Shown here one piece after another: positions 34,203 through 42,752 of a stretch of 64,000 bases of DNA (the stretch's first letter is position 1; every line of letters starts with the position of its first letter). The position numbers and the translations under genes are program-made. The stretch is from assembly GCF_009827535.1 (NCBI RefSeq), contig NZ_WTYN01000001.1:992001-1056000 (forward strand), given 5' to 3'. Under the pieces are notes generated by a model that was not told where the DNA came from, did not search any database, and saw only the letters and a program-made list of their open reading frames with translations. This DNA comes from Qipengyuania oceanensis (GTDB taxonomy: Bacteria > Pseudomonadota > Alphaproteobacteria > Sphingomonadales > Sphingomonadaceae).

Positions 34203-35171
34203 CTACTGAGGATCCGGGCCTGCAGTCGGGCCGTAGGCCGCGCCGGTTTCGGGCTGCGGGGCAGTCGGATCGACCGTGCGCACGATCGGCCCGCTGACCG
34301 GTGCCTGCCCGGCGCTGGACGCGGCGGACTGCTGCACGCCGGTATTGACCACCGTCCCGGTCGCCGTCGACGGCGCGACAGGCACACTCACCACCGGTTG
34401 CGCGCCCGCGATCGGCTGGGTCGCTGGCATGGTCCCGACGGTCGTCGTTCCTGCCGGAATGTTGACGGCCGGGTCGAGCGGATTGACGTACCCGGTCGCG
34501 GTGGTGGTCACCACGGGCGGACCGTAACGTGAATCCCAAGCCGCGAGATCGACGCGGTACTGCTCGTAGGCGCGGAAGAAATTCTCGAACACGCCCTCGA
34601 TACGCGGCAGCGCGATCGCCGAGAAACTGTCGAGATTACCCTTCTCGACCGCGAGAAGCTCGGTGCTGACGCTCAGGGCCACGTCGCAGAACGCATCCTG
34701 CGCGGGCGGCAGGGCGAAATAGTTGTAGACCTGCGTCATGTAGGAATCCTGCACGTCGCGGTAGGTCGCACCGTACTTCTGGCGGAACTCGCTCGCCAGC
34801 GCCCGATTGGCTGCCGACAGGGCGCTCGCATGGTTATCGAGCAAAGCCTTGTAGTTCGGCAGGATGGCGGCGTGCTGCGGGTCGAGGCAGTTGAGCGCCG
34901 CGACATTGAGCGCGCTGCGCAGGTTCCAGGTCATCTGGGCAGGCGTCAGATTGGCGTTGACCGTCTGGCGGACCCCGTCGAACCCGACGCGCGGTATGAC
35001 CATCGTGCCGACTGCGCCCATCGGCGGCAGCGGACGCGGCGGGATCACGACCGGCGGGGGAGGAGGCGGCGGCGGAGGCGGAGGCGGAGGCGGCGGGGTT
35101 GCGCAGGCTGCGAGCGCAGCGACCGCCCCGGTTACCGCAGCGAAGCGAAAATGCTGCCGTGTGAATTTCAT
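34203..35171 (-). CDS. Lipoprotein with a 15-proline tract, unknown function
   Basis: A 322-residue protein with signal and lipobox Leu20-Ala-Ala-Cys23. Directly after comes Ala-Thr and then 15 consecutive Pro (residues 26-40), encoded by mixed CCG, CCT and CCC codons. Residues about 55-215 are mostly helical, with two Cys (NCLDP, FCDVA) and no known motif. The last 100 residues are Thr/Ala/Val/Pro-rich low complexity. It may be a rigid spacer that lifts a helical domain from the membrane. Translation of the tract should need elongation factor P (family knowledge). A single gene, ending before tRNA-Ala. Confidence 0.85.
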   Translation of the reverse strand: MKFTRQHFRFAAVTGAVAALAACATPPPPPPPPPPPPPPPVVIPPRPLPPMGAVGTMVIPRVGFDGVRQTVNANLTPAQMTWNLRSALNVAALNCLDPQHAAILPNYKALLDNHASALSAANRALASEFRQKYGATYRDVQDSYMTQVYNYFALPPAQDAFCDVALSVSTELLAVEKGNLDSFSAIALPRIEGVFENFFRAYEQYRVDLAAWDSRYGPPVVTTTATGYVNPLDPAVNIPAGTTTVGTMPATQPIAGAQPVVSVPVAPSTATGTVVNTGVQQSAASSAGQAPVSGPIVRTVDPTAPQPETGAAYGPTAGPDPQ

Positions 35172-35260
35172 GTCGCGCCCCTGTTCTCTCTCATCTTTCG
35201 ATCATCCACCAGAGAGCCTTTCTCTGGGATGAAGCATCCCGTTCCTAGCAGCGGCGCAGA

Positions 35261-35298
35261 CAAAGAAAATGCCCGGAACGTCGGGGACGCTCCGGGCA
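35261..35298 (-). terminator. Rho-independent terminator of the Bax-inhibitor gene
   Basis: Minus-strand TGCCCGGA (35298-35291) pairs with TCCGGGCA (35277-35270) around a 13-nt loop, followed by TTTT and a T-rich end (35269-35261). It lies about 40 bp after the stop at 35340. Confidence 0.9.
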
Positions 35299-35339
35299 CG
35301 ATAAGGTGAGTCTTTTGTGCGACTATTCGCGTGTTCGGG

Positions 35340-36089
35340 TTACTCCCGGCTGCCCATGAAGCGCAGCAGGAAGAGGAACATGTTGATGAAGTCGAGGTAC
35401 AGGGTCAGCGCGCCCATGATGATGGACTTGCCGGCCCACTGGGTGCCCTGCACTGCCATGTACTCGCGCTTCAGGCGCTGCGTATCGTAAGCGGTGAGGC
35501 CTGCGAAGATCAGCACGCCGATGAAGCTGATCGCCAGGTCCAGGCCCGACGACTGCAGGAACATGTTGATCACCATCGCGATCAGCAGGCCGATCACGCC
35601 CATCACCAGGAAGGTGCCCATGGCGGACAGGTCTTTCTTGGTGGTGTAGCCGAACAGGCTCAGGCCAGCGAAAGCGCCCGCCGTGGCGAAGAATGTCGCC
35701 GCGATCGAGGAGCCGGTGTAGACGAGGAAGATCGTCGATAGCGACAGGCCCATGAGCACCGCGAAGGCCCAGAACATGATCTGGAGAGTGCCGGTGCTGA
35801 AGCGGTTTGCGCCGAAGCTCATCGCGAAGACGATGGCCAGCGGCGACAAGGCCACCAGCCACATCAGCGGACCGCTGGCAAAGCTCGCCGCGAGGCCCGA
35901 TTGCGCGGTCAGCAACGCGACCACGCCGGTCAGCAGCACGCCGGACGTCATGTAATTGTAGATCGAGAGCATGTGCTTGCGCAGCCCTGCGTCGAACGTG
36001 ACGCGGCCGGCAGCATCACCCGTGCGGGGCACGGAAGCCGAGCCGAAACCCTGCCGCTCCGTGCGCTGGGGTTCGTTCCAATTGGCCAT
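35340..36089 (-). CDS. Bax inhibitor-1 / YccA-YbhL family membrane protein
   Basis: A 249-residue inner-membrane protein with a ~35-residue polar N-terminus and seven hydrophobic segments from about residue 50 on. The family ending DTQRLKREYMAVQG with ALTLYLDFINMFLFLLRFMGSR is the classic Bax-inhibitor-1 C-terminus, where conserved Asp residues act as a pH sensor in the BsYetJ calcium channel (family knowledge). In bacteria, relatives such as YccA bind FtsH. Its 112-bp leader folds into several hairpins and a known ybhL RNA motif is associated with this gene in alphaproteobacteria. Confidence 0.93.
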   Translation of the reverse strand: MANWNEPQRTERQGFGSASVPRTGDAAGRVTFDAGLRKHMLSIYNYMTSGVLLTGVVALLTAQSGLAASFASGPLMWLVALSPLAIVFAMSFGANRFSTGTLQIMFWAFAVLMGLSLSTIFLVYTGSSIAATFFATAGAFAGLSLFGYTTKKDLSAMGTFLVMGVIGLLIAMVINMFLQSSGLDLAISFIGVLIFAGLTAYDTQRLKREYMAVQGTQWAGKSIIMGALTLYLDFINMFLFLLRFMGSRE

Positions 36090-36201
36090 GTTAGGTCAAC
36101 TCCTGTTGCCGGCCTCCGAAAGCGGGGCCGATACAGGTGGCAATATCGGGAGAAACCCACGCGGTTTCAAGCTAAACCGGACTCAGTTGCGCCGATTGCA
36201 A
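36090..36201 (-). promoter_or_regulatory. Structured leader of the Bax-inhibitor gene, candidate ybhL RNA motif
   Basis: Three clear stems lie on the minus strand: CGGTTT/AAACCG (36179-36174 with 36167-36162), CCGATA/TATCGG (36149-36144 with 36133-36128), and CAAC/GTTG (36108-36105 with 36100-36097) whose loop is AGGA of the ribosome site. A GGCC/GGCC pairing joins the middle part. The ybhL element is known from alphaproteobacteria ahead of this gene family; equivalence is inference. Confidence 0.45.
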
Positions 36202-37014
36202 TTAACCGTCTTTCGAGGATTTCCCCGCCATTTCCACGCTGCGATCGCGGGCTGCCTGCAAACACTCGCGCATCAGAGTGCGCATCGCATCGCCATCGTC
36301 GAGCACGTCGAGGCCCGCCTGGGTCGTACCGCCGGGGCTCGCCACGCGCCGCGCCAGCTCGCCGGGCGAAGCCTTGGCACCCGCCGCCAGCCGCGCCGCG
36401 CCTTCGACCATCTGCACCGCCATCCGCTCCGCCTGTCCGGGATCGAGGCCCACGTCCGCTCCGGCCCGGGCGAGCGTCTCGATGAAGCGATAGACGTAAC
36501 CCGGACCCGATCCGGCCAGCGCCGTGAACGGGTGAAACAGCTCCTCGCTCTCGAGCCATTCGGCACTGCCCAGCCGGTCCACGAGCCGGGTGATGCCAGC
36601 GCGCGTCTCATCGTCGAGATCGTCGGACCACAGCCCGCAGGGCGAGGCACCGATCGCGGCGGCCAGGTTGGGCATCAGCCTCACGAAAGCCCCGGCGCGC
36701 GGGAAGTGCTCGCGCAGCGTCGAAACCGGCGCTCCGGCCAGCATCGACATTAGCACCGTTTCGGGACCGACGACGTGTTCGACCGTGGGCGCGACGGCGT
36801 CGAGCAATTGCGGCTTCACGCCGAACATCACGAGGTCGAATTCGCCCTGTGCCGGTGCCTCGGGCAACAGGGTCACGCCGTCGGGTGCGCTCTCGCGGCC
36901 CGGATCGATCGCGCTGAAACGGCCAGGTTCCAGCCCGCTCGCCAGCCAGCCGTCGAGGATCGCTCCGGCCATGTTGCCGAGCCCCACGAACAGGATCGCG
37001 TCGATGGTCTTCAT
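36202..37014 (-). CDS. proC: Pyrroline-5-carboxylate reductase
   Basis: A 270-residue enzyme reducing pyrroline-5-carboxylate to proline with NAD(P)H. The start MKTIDAILFV is at 37014, preceded by GGCGGAAC. GLGNMAGAIL (11-20) is the nucleotide site. MPNLAAAIGASPCGL and FTALAGSGPGYVYRFIE (substrate and dimer helix) and ASPGGTTQAGLDVLD near the C-terminus are family signatures. It is 28 bp downstream of the YbjN-like gene and likely shares its transcript. Confidence 0.96.
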   Translation of the reverse strand: MKTIDAILFVGLGNMAGAILDGWLASGLEPGRFSAIDPGRESAPDGVTLLPEAPAQGEFDLVMFGVKPQLLDAVAPTVEHVVGPETVLMSMLAGAPVSTLREHFPRAGAFVRLMPNLAAAIGASPCGLWSDDLDDETRAGITRLVDRLGSAEWLESEELFHPFTALAGSGPGYVYRFIETLARAGADVGLDPGQAERMAVQMVEGAARLAAGAKASPGELARRVASPGGTTQAGLDVLDDGDAMRTLMRECLQAARDRSVEMAGKSSKDG

Positions 37015-37042
37015 AGTTCCGCCTCTGTTGTCGAGGCGCGGG

Positions 37043-37549
37043 TTAGGCTTCGCCCGCCGCATCCACAAGGGCACTGTCGAGCGCCGCGCGAGGAGCCTTG
37101 TCGCCCCACATCACGAACTGGAATGCCGGGTAGAACCGATCGCATTCGTCGAGCGCCGTTTCCACCAGGGCCTGCGCCTGCGCGATGCTGAGCAGGCCAT
37201 CGTCGCCCAGAATGGTCGCATTGCGGTACAGCAGGACGCTGCCATTCGACCAGATGTCGAAATGGCCGAGCCACAGCTGCTCGTTGACCAGCGAGAGCAA
37301 TTCGTAGGCAGGTTTGCGCTTGGCTTCGGGCACGCGGATGTCGGGCAGGCAGATAACCTGCAGCACGTTGTCCTCGGTCCGCCAGATGCAGCGCAGCTGA
37401 TATTTCGCCCAGCTACCCTGGATCTCGCCGAACACTTCCTCGTCCGATTCGCGCGTGAAACTCCACCCGCGCGCCTCGAACAGTGCCGCCAGCATGTCGA
37501 GCGGAGCCGCGTCGTCTCCAGGTGTGTAGGTATCTTCAGCGGCCCGCAT
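37043..37549 (-). CDS. YbjN-domain protein
   Basis: A 168-residue cytoplasmic protein from ATG 37549. The YbjN/type III secretion chaperone-like fold is suggested by PLDMLAALFEARGWSF near the start, VLQVICLPDIRVPEAKR in the middle and LSLVNEQLWLGHFDIW with LLYRNATILGDDGL after it. YbjN proteins affect motility and stress phenotypes in enterobacteria, with no enzyme activity known. It is followed by proC at 28 bp. Confidence 0.9.
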   Translation of the reverse strand: MRAAEDTYTPGDDAAPLDMLAALFEARGWSFTRESDEEVFGEIQGSWAKYQLRCIWRTEDNVLQVICLPDIRVPEAKRKPAYELLSLVNEQLWLGHFDIWSNGSVLLYRNATILGDDGLLSIAQAQALVETALDECDRFYPAFQFVMWGDKAPRAALDSALVDAAGEA

Positions 37550-37664
37550 TTTCTTTTCCCGTCACGTCCATCGAAATGGTGGATGCATCGTTAACCGGGC
37601 CGCTGGCAACGCACGGCCTCGATGCCGCTGTTGAGAAGTGACCTGCGCTGTTCAAACCCTGTGC

Positions 37665-37682
37665 AAAACGCCCCGGACGGCG
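37665..37682 (-). terminator. Weak terminator-like hairpin after the SPOR gene
   Basis: CGCC/GGCG arms (37682-37679 and 37672-37669 on the minus strand) are followed by TTTT (37668-37665), shortly after the stop of the gene ending at 37690. The stem is only 4-5 bp, so activity is doubtful. Confidence 0.35.
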
Positions 37683-37689
37683 CGTGTAC

Positions 37690-39492
37690 TCACTTGAGTT
37701 CGGCAATCGCCTGACCTTCGGGGCTGGTGTAGGAGAAGGTCGAAATACCCTTTTCGTTCAGAGCCTTGATTGCCGCGCGTGCAGCGGCTTCGCTGGCATA
37801 GGGCCCGGCGAGCAGGCGATTCGCCTGGCCCCAGGTGACGGTGTGCGGCGTGAACTTGCCGAGCTCGTCCGGAGCCTGGCGCGCGAGCCGCCGCCAGTCG
37901 AACTTGAGCGCCGAGAGGTCCTTGCCGGTCGCAACCTGCACCCAGATCCGGCTCGGCTCGCTGGGCGGCGGCGGCGCGACGACCTCGCGCTTGGGCTTGA
38001 TCGTGGTAATGTCCACCGCACCCTGCCCCGGGCGTGCCTGCGGTTGCGCAACGGTATCGAGGCCCGAAAACGCGATCGAGACGCTCGGTTTCGCGGTTTC
38101 GGGTTGCGGCCGGTTCGCGGCGGGAATGGCGGGCTGAGAAACGGGCGTCGCGGGCGCGACCGATTGTTGCGAGATGACCCGGTCGAGCTGCGTCGCCGAC
38201 GGCGATGTCTGGACGGCTGGACCGGGCACGGGCGCGGCGGGCCGATCCGCCGGAACTGCGACCCGGCCGATCAGCGTGCTCGCCGGCTTGGGCTCGGCGA
38301 TGGCGGCAGGACCGGCAGCAGGCGGAGACAGCGGCGGGCCGACCGGCGGCAATTCGGCGGATGGGTCGGGCCTGACCTGCGCGGTGCTCGCCGGGCTCGC
38401 CATCGGTGGCTGTGCGCTTGGCGTGCTGGCGGGTGCAGGCGCCGCGATCGGCGTGAAAGTGGGTGCGGTGGCCGGGCGATCGACCGGCGCAGGTGTGGCG
38501 GGCGTAGCCGTGCGCCGGGAGCGGGACTGTCGCTTTGCAGGAGCAGGCGCGGCGGTCGAGGCAACCCTTTGCGGAGCCGCGGCCGGAGCGGTCGGGCGCG
38601 CCGCGGGCGTGGCGGGCCGGTCGAGCGCAGGGCCTTGCGGCGTGAGGCTGGCATCGGCCTGTCGCCCGGGGCTCGTCGACGCCGCGCCGGCGGTGCGCGA
38701 GTAACGCATCAGGCGGGGATCGTCCTGGCCGATAAGACCGGCCTGCGGAAAACGTCCGAGATTGGCCGCGGCAGCCTGTTGCGATTTGGTCAGCTGCGGC
38801 ATGAACTTGAAATAGGGTTCGAGCTGGCGGGCCATCGCCTGTGGCATGACCGCATCGACGATCTGCTGCGCCTGGTCGGGCTTGCCGAGAATCGCCAGGC
38901 CGAAGGCACGCGCGCGATAGGCACCGAGATCGCGCCGTTGCAGCAGCGGCAGCAAGGTCTTCTCGAAGCCCGCGGCATCTCCGCCGATCGCCTGGCTGAT
39001 GGCCAGCCGCCGGGTGATGTCGTCGTTCGCTCCGCGCGCGAGAAGCTTGCGATATTCCTCCTGCGCGTGGGCGTTGTCGCCGACTAGGTCGTAGGCCAGC
39101 CCGCGATCGCCCGCGAGGGTATCCGAGGACACGCCGGCACGCTCCGCCTCGGCGAAGAGACGCAACGCCTCGACCGGCCTTTCCGATCGCATGAACCCGG
39201 CCGCCATGCCCAGCTTGGCGCGCGGATTGCCCGGCGAGAGTTCGTCGGCACGTCCGAAGAAGCCGATCGCTGCGTCGATGTCCCCGACCTGTAGCGACGC
39301 GTTGCCCGCTTCCAGCAGTGCCTCGACGCTCTGCGGGTTGGCCGCGAGGCGCTGGAGAGCGCGATTGAGATCGCCGACATTGCTCGAGCCCGTCGGTTGC
39401 ACCACAGCGCTCGCCTGTGCCCACGCGTTTGCAGGCATGACGAGAGCGGCACCGGAAAGGGCGGCGGCAGACAGGAAAAACGCGTTACGCAT
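37690..39492 (-). CDS. TPR and SPOR domain periplasmic protein
   Basis: A 600-residue protein. A signal peptide (MRNAFFLSAAAL to NAWAQA, about 1-27) directs it to the periplasm; the start at 39492 was chosen because it begins this signal. Residues about 35-215 contain tetratricopeptide-like helix pairs (EALLEAGNASLQVGDIDAAIGFFGRA). A long Ala/Pro/Thr-rich linker runs from about 245 to 515. The last 75 residues are a SPOR domain (RIWVQVATGKDLSALKFDW to FSYTSPEGQA), which binds denuded peptidoglycan at the septum. This suits a division role, and it lies just downstream of ftsZ. Confidence 0.9.
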   Translation of the reverse strand: MRNAFFLSAAALSGAALVMPANAWAQASAVVQPTGSSNVGDLNRALQRLAANPQSVEALLEAGNASLQVGDIDAAIGFFGRADELSPGNPRAKLGMAAGFMRSERPVEALRLFAEAERAGVSSDTLAGDRGLAYDLVGDNAHAQEEYRKLLARGANDDITRRLAISQAIGGDAAGFEKTLLPLLQRRDLGAYRARAFGLAILGKPDQAQQIVDAVMPQAMARQLEPYFKFMPQLTKSQQAAAANLGRFPQAGLIGQDDPRLMRYSRTAGAASTSPGRQADASLTPQGPALDRPATPAARPTAPAAAPQRVASTAAPAPAKRQSRSRRTATPATPAPVDRPATAPTFTPIAAPAPASTPSAQPPMASPASTAQVRPDPSAELPPVGPPLSPPAAGPAAIAEPKPASTLIGRVAVPADRPAAPVPGPAVQTSPSATQLDRVISQQSVAPATPVSQPAIPAANRPQPETAKPSVSIAFSGLDTVAQPQARPGQGAVDITTIKPKREVVAPPPPSEPSRIWVQVATGKDLSALKFDWRRLARQAPDELGKFTPHTVTWGQANRLLAGPYASEAAARAAIKALNEKGISTFSYTSPEGQAIAELK

Positions 39493-39609
39493 CGTGAGGC
39501 ATCTAGTTGCTCTGGCGGGCGTTCGCCACGGACGGCGAGACGCTCCGTTCACCAGGCTAGACGAGCGAAGCTGGCTGCCAGATTTACTGCCGCCTCGAGC
39601 CGCCCGACC

Positions 39610-41340
39610 CTACTGGTTGTTCTGCCGTCCGAGGAAACGCGGGATGGACAACGACGAACTGCTGTCGTCATCGTCATCATCCTCGTCGTCGCTTGGTGTC
39701 GAGCCGCGCGAAAGGTTGGCCATCCGTTCGAACAGCGTGCTGCCCTGTCCTGAACTGCCCGCCGGGGGACCGCCGGCACCCGCTGCCGGGCCCTCGCCGC
39801 CGCCAACTGCGCCCGAGCCACCGCCCAGGATGCCGCGGCGCCGTCCGGGCTGCTTGCTCTGGAGCAGGCCGTCGCTTTCGTCCATCTCGTCGGAGCCGAG
39901 CAGCAGTTCGTCGGAACCGCCGTCGGCGTCGGCAATCTGGCCCATGCCGTCGAGATCGAGCGTGTCGCGCTCGCCGCCCGGCTCACCGTTACCGAAGCCC
40001 GGAGCGGCGACGCCGCTCGCATGGCCGCTGTCATCGGCAGGGGGCGAAAGGCGGTCGGACTCGTCGAATTCTTCATCCGCATGGTTGCGCAGACCGGCCA
40101 GCGGATCGACGATATCGTCGACGTCGTCGAATTCGTCGCCTTCGTCGGTATAGTCCTCGGCAGAGCCCAGACCGAACGATCCACGTTCATTGTCGGCAAG
40201 CACGTCGCGACCCTCACCGTCACCCGCCCCGGCCTCCGCAGCGGCGCCCAGTTCCAGCGGTTCGTCGTCCGCGACCGTTTCCTGCTCCATCGAGAGGTCG
40301 AGCGCGGGGCGCTTGGGCACGCGGCCGCCGCTCAGCGTGAACGGACGCGCCGTCGCTTCGCCGGGGACGGCGGTGTGATCGATGCCGGTAGCCACGACCG
40401 AAACGCGGATCTTGCCCTCGAGGTCGGGATTGAATGCCGAGCCCCAGATAATGTTGGCATCGTCGTCGACCAGTTCACGGATGTGATTGGCGGCTTCGTC
40501 GACTTCGAGCAGGCGCATGTCCTCGCCGCCGATGATCGAGATGATGACGCCCTTGGCGCCGGCCATGCTGACACCGTCGAGCAGGGGATTGGCGATGGCC
40601 TGTTCGGCCGCCTGCAGCGCGCGGCTTTCGCCTTCCGCCTCGCCGGTGCCCATCATTGCCTTGCCCATCTCGCTCATCACCGAACGCACGTCGGCGAAAT
40701 CGAGGTTGATGAGGCCCGGCATCACCATCAGGTCGGTGATCGAGCGGACGCCCTGCTGCAGCACCTCGTCGGCGAGCATGAAGGCTTCCTTGAACGTCGT
40801 TTCCGCCTTGGCGACGAGGAACAGGTTCTGGTTGGGAATGACGATCAGCGTATCGACGTGCTTCTGCAGTTCCTCGATGCCCGATTCCGCGGCCTTCATC
40901 CGGCGGGTACCTTCGAACAGGAACGGCTTGGTCACCACGCCGACGGTCAGAACGCCCATCCGGCGCGCGGCCTCGGCGATGACCGGTGCGGCGCCCGTGC
41001 CCGTGCCGCCGCCCATGCCTGCCGCGATGAAGCACATGTTGACGCCTTCGAGCGCCTTTTCGAGTTCCGCGACGGTTTCTTCCGCGGCAGCCTTGCCGAC
41101 TTCGGGGCGTGCGCCAGCGCCAAGCCCGCCGGTGATGTCAGGGCCGAGCTGGATGCGCGCATCGGTCGCCGAATTGGACAGCGCCTGCGCATCGGTGTTG
41201 GCGACGAGGAACTCGACGCCCTCGATGCCGGCGTCGATCATGTTGGCGATGGCATTGCCGCCCGCGCCGCCGACACCGATCACGGTGATGCGGGGCTTCA
41301 GCTCGTCGTCGCTCTCAGCGGGGCCGATATTGATGCTCAT
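39610..41340 (-). CDS. ftsZ: Cell division protein FtsZ with long acidic linker
   Basis: A 576-residue tubulin-like GTPase that forms the Z-ring. The GTP motif GGGTGTG is at residues 110-116 and the T7 loop NLDFAD at 212-217. The polymerising core ends near residue 325. A roughly 230-residue linker rich in Asp, Glu and Gly follows, far longer than in E. coli but common in alphaproteobacteria, with an acidic DDEDDDDDD run close to the end. The last residues [12 protein letters not shown] are the conserved C-terminal peptide that binds FtsA and other partners. It is separated from ftsA by 131 bp containing a consensus DnaA box. Confidence 0.98.
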   Translation of the reverse strand: MSINIGPAESDDELKPRITVIGVGGAGGNAIANMIDAGIEGVEFLVANTDAQALSNSATDARIQLGPDITGGLGAGARPEVGKAAAEETVAELEKALEGVNMCFIAAGMGGGTGTGAAPVIAEAARRMGVLTVGVVTKPFLFEGTRRMKAAESGIEELQKHVDTLIVIPNQNLFLVAKAETTFKEAFMLADEVLQQGVRSITDLMVMPGLINLDFADVRSVMSEMGKAMMGTGEAEGESRALQAAEQAIANPLLDGVSMAGAKGVIISIIGGEDMRLLEVDEAANHIRELVDDDANIIWGSAFNPDLEGKIRVSVVATGIDHTAVPGEATARPFTLSGGRVPKRPALDLSMEQETVADDEPLELGAAAEAGAGDGEGRDVLADNERGSFGLGSAEDYTDEGDEFDDVDDIVDPLAGLRNHADEEFDESDRLSPPADDSGHASGVAAPGFGNGEPGGERDTLDLDGMGQIADADGGSDELLLGSDEMDESDGLLQSKQPGRRRGILGGGSGAVGGGEGPAAGAGGPPAGSSGQGSTLFERMANLSRGSTPSDDEDDDDDDSSSSLSIPRFLGRQNNQ

Positions 41341-41430
41341 TGGGTAATCCTTTGCGGAGCCTGGGGCACGGAATGCACGTGCTGCTTAACTTGGCACAAA
41401 CGGTTAACGCTACGGATAGGACTTGCGCCC

Positions 41431-41439
41431 TTATCCACA
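41431..41439. promoter_or_regulatory. Perfect consensus DnaA box upstream of ftsZ
   Basis: TTATCCACA on the plus strand equals the consensus DnaA box. It lies 91 bp before the ftsZ start, in the only long gap of the downstream half of the dcw cluster. Two TTAAC elements (41386-41390 and 41404-41408) lie closer to the gene but with spacing unlike a full CtrA site. In Caulobacter crescentus, DnaA activates ftsZ; a similar role here is inference. Confidence 0.6.
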
Positions 41440-41471
41440 AGCATCATCGTCAATTGCGCCTGTTTTGACAC

Positions 41472-42752
41472 TCAGAAATACTCTCGAACGGCGCGCCAGA
41501 CGCGCTGGGCCAGTTCGGCGCCCGAATAACGGTGGGTCGGCTGGTAACCCGAACCGATCGAGCGGATGTCCACCGGATCGTCGGCGGCGTAGAGACACAG
41601 CCCCGCCAGCGTCGCGAAACCGGGCACGGAATGGGCTTCGGGAAGCCCCCTCAACGCCGGCGGCTTGCCGATCCGGACCGAGCAGCCGAGCGCGCTCTGC
41701 GCGTATTCGGCGATTCCGGCGAGTTCGGCTCCGCCGCCGGTCAGGACGACCTGGCCGCCACGGCGCGAAGTGAAGCCCATCGCCTTGAGCGTACGGCCAA
41801 CCTCGTCGGTCAGCTGCGACAATTGCGCGGTCACGATCGCGACCAGTTCTGCCCGCGGGATGCGATTGTTCTCGTCCGCGCCGCGCGCGTGCGGGCCGGT
41901 GCCCTCGTCTCCCGGCCCGTTGATCGGGATCATCTCCCGGTGGTCGGACGGGCTGGCGATGGCCGATCCCGCGACGCATTTCAGTCGCTCTGCCTGGAAG
42001 CGCCGGATCCCCAGCGCGGAGGCGATCGCATCGGTGATGTCGTTCGAGCCGAACTGCACCGTCTTGAGGCCGGCGAGCATCCCGCCCGCGTGGACCGAGA
42101 CATTGGTGACCTCGCCGCCGATCTCGACCAGCCCGACACCCATTTCCCGCTCCTCGGCGGTGAGGCAGGCGTAGCTCGCCGCGAGCGGGGCCGCGACCAC
42201 CGCCTCGACATCGAGATGGGCATTCTGGACCGCCTCGATGAGGTTCTTTACCGGTGCGCCTTCGGCCAGCATCACGTGGATATCGACGCCCAGCGCCTCG
42301 GCGTGGAGGCCCTTGGGATTGGCGACGCCGTGCGCTCCGTCTAGCGTGTAGTGCGCGGGCAGTGCGTGCAGCACCATGCGTCCGTCCGGGTGGATCGTCT
42401 CGCGCGCTGCGACCAGCAGGTGCTCGATGTCCTCCTGCTCGATCCGGCGTCCGCCGATGTCGATCTCTACCTTGCTGATGGAGCTCGAAAGGCCGGCACC
42501 CGCGCAGGCGATCCAGACGCTGGAAATGCTCGTTCCGGCGTTCTTTTCCGCCCGCTCGACAGCATCGCGAATGGCGTAGGTGGCTGCCGCAATGTCGGTG
42601 ACATAGCCGCGCTTGATCCCGCGGCTGGCACGGTGGCCCGAGCCGAGCACGATCATCTCGCCCGTTTCGGACATCCCGAGGATCATGGCCGAGACGCGGA
42701 AGCTGCCGATGTTCACCGCGCCGAAGACGCGGGCGATGCGTGGATTGGCCAT
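41472..42752 (-). CDS. ftsA: Cell division protein FtsA
   Basis: A 426-residue actin-like protein that tethers FtsZ to the membrane and recruits later division proteins. The start MANPRIARVFGAVN overlaps the ftsQ stop by one base (TGATG). NIGSFRVSAMI is phosphate-1, GVGLVEIGGEVTNVSV phosphate-2 and VLTGGGAELAGI the adenosine motif. The inserted 1C domain is around residues 80-160. The final helix (QRVWRAVREYF) is amphipathic and basic, as expected for membrane binding. The gap to ftsZ is 131 bp. Confidence 0.97.
   Translation of the reverse strand: MANPRIARVFGAVNIGSFRVSAMILGMSETGEMIVLGSGHRASRGIKRGYVTDIAAATYAIRDAVERAEKNAGTSISSVWIACAGAGLSSSISKVEIDIGGRRIEQEDIEHLLVAARETIHPDGRMVLHALPAHYTLDGAHGVANPKGLHAEALGVDIHVMLAEGAPVKNLIEAVQNAHLDVEAVVAAPLAASYACLTAEEREMGVGLVEIGGEVTNVSVHAGGMLAGLKTVQFGSNDITDAIASALGIRRFQAERLKCVAGSAIASPSDHREMIPINGPGDEGTGPHARGADENNRIPRAELVAIVTAQLSQLTDEVGRTLKAMGFTSRRGGQVVLTGGGAELAGIAEYAQSALGCSVRIGKPPALRGLPEAHSVPGFATLAGLCLYAADDPVDIRSIGSGYQPTHRYSGAELAQRVWRAVREYF

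Noticed and set aside
35046-35095. GGC/GGA tandem repeat as a microsatellite or CRISPR-like repeat
   Set aside because: It is simply the codon run for 15 prolines within a gene; there are no spacers or flanking cas genes.
41386-41408. CtrA binding site at ftsZ
   Set aside because: Two TTAAC elements are 18 bp apart start to start, whereas a full CtrA site needs TTAA-N7-TTAA; kept only as a note.
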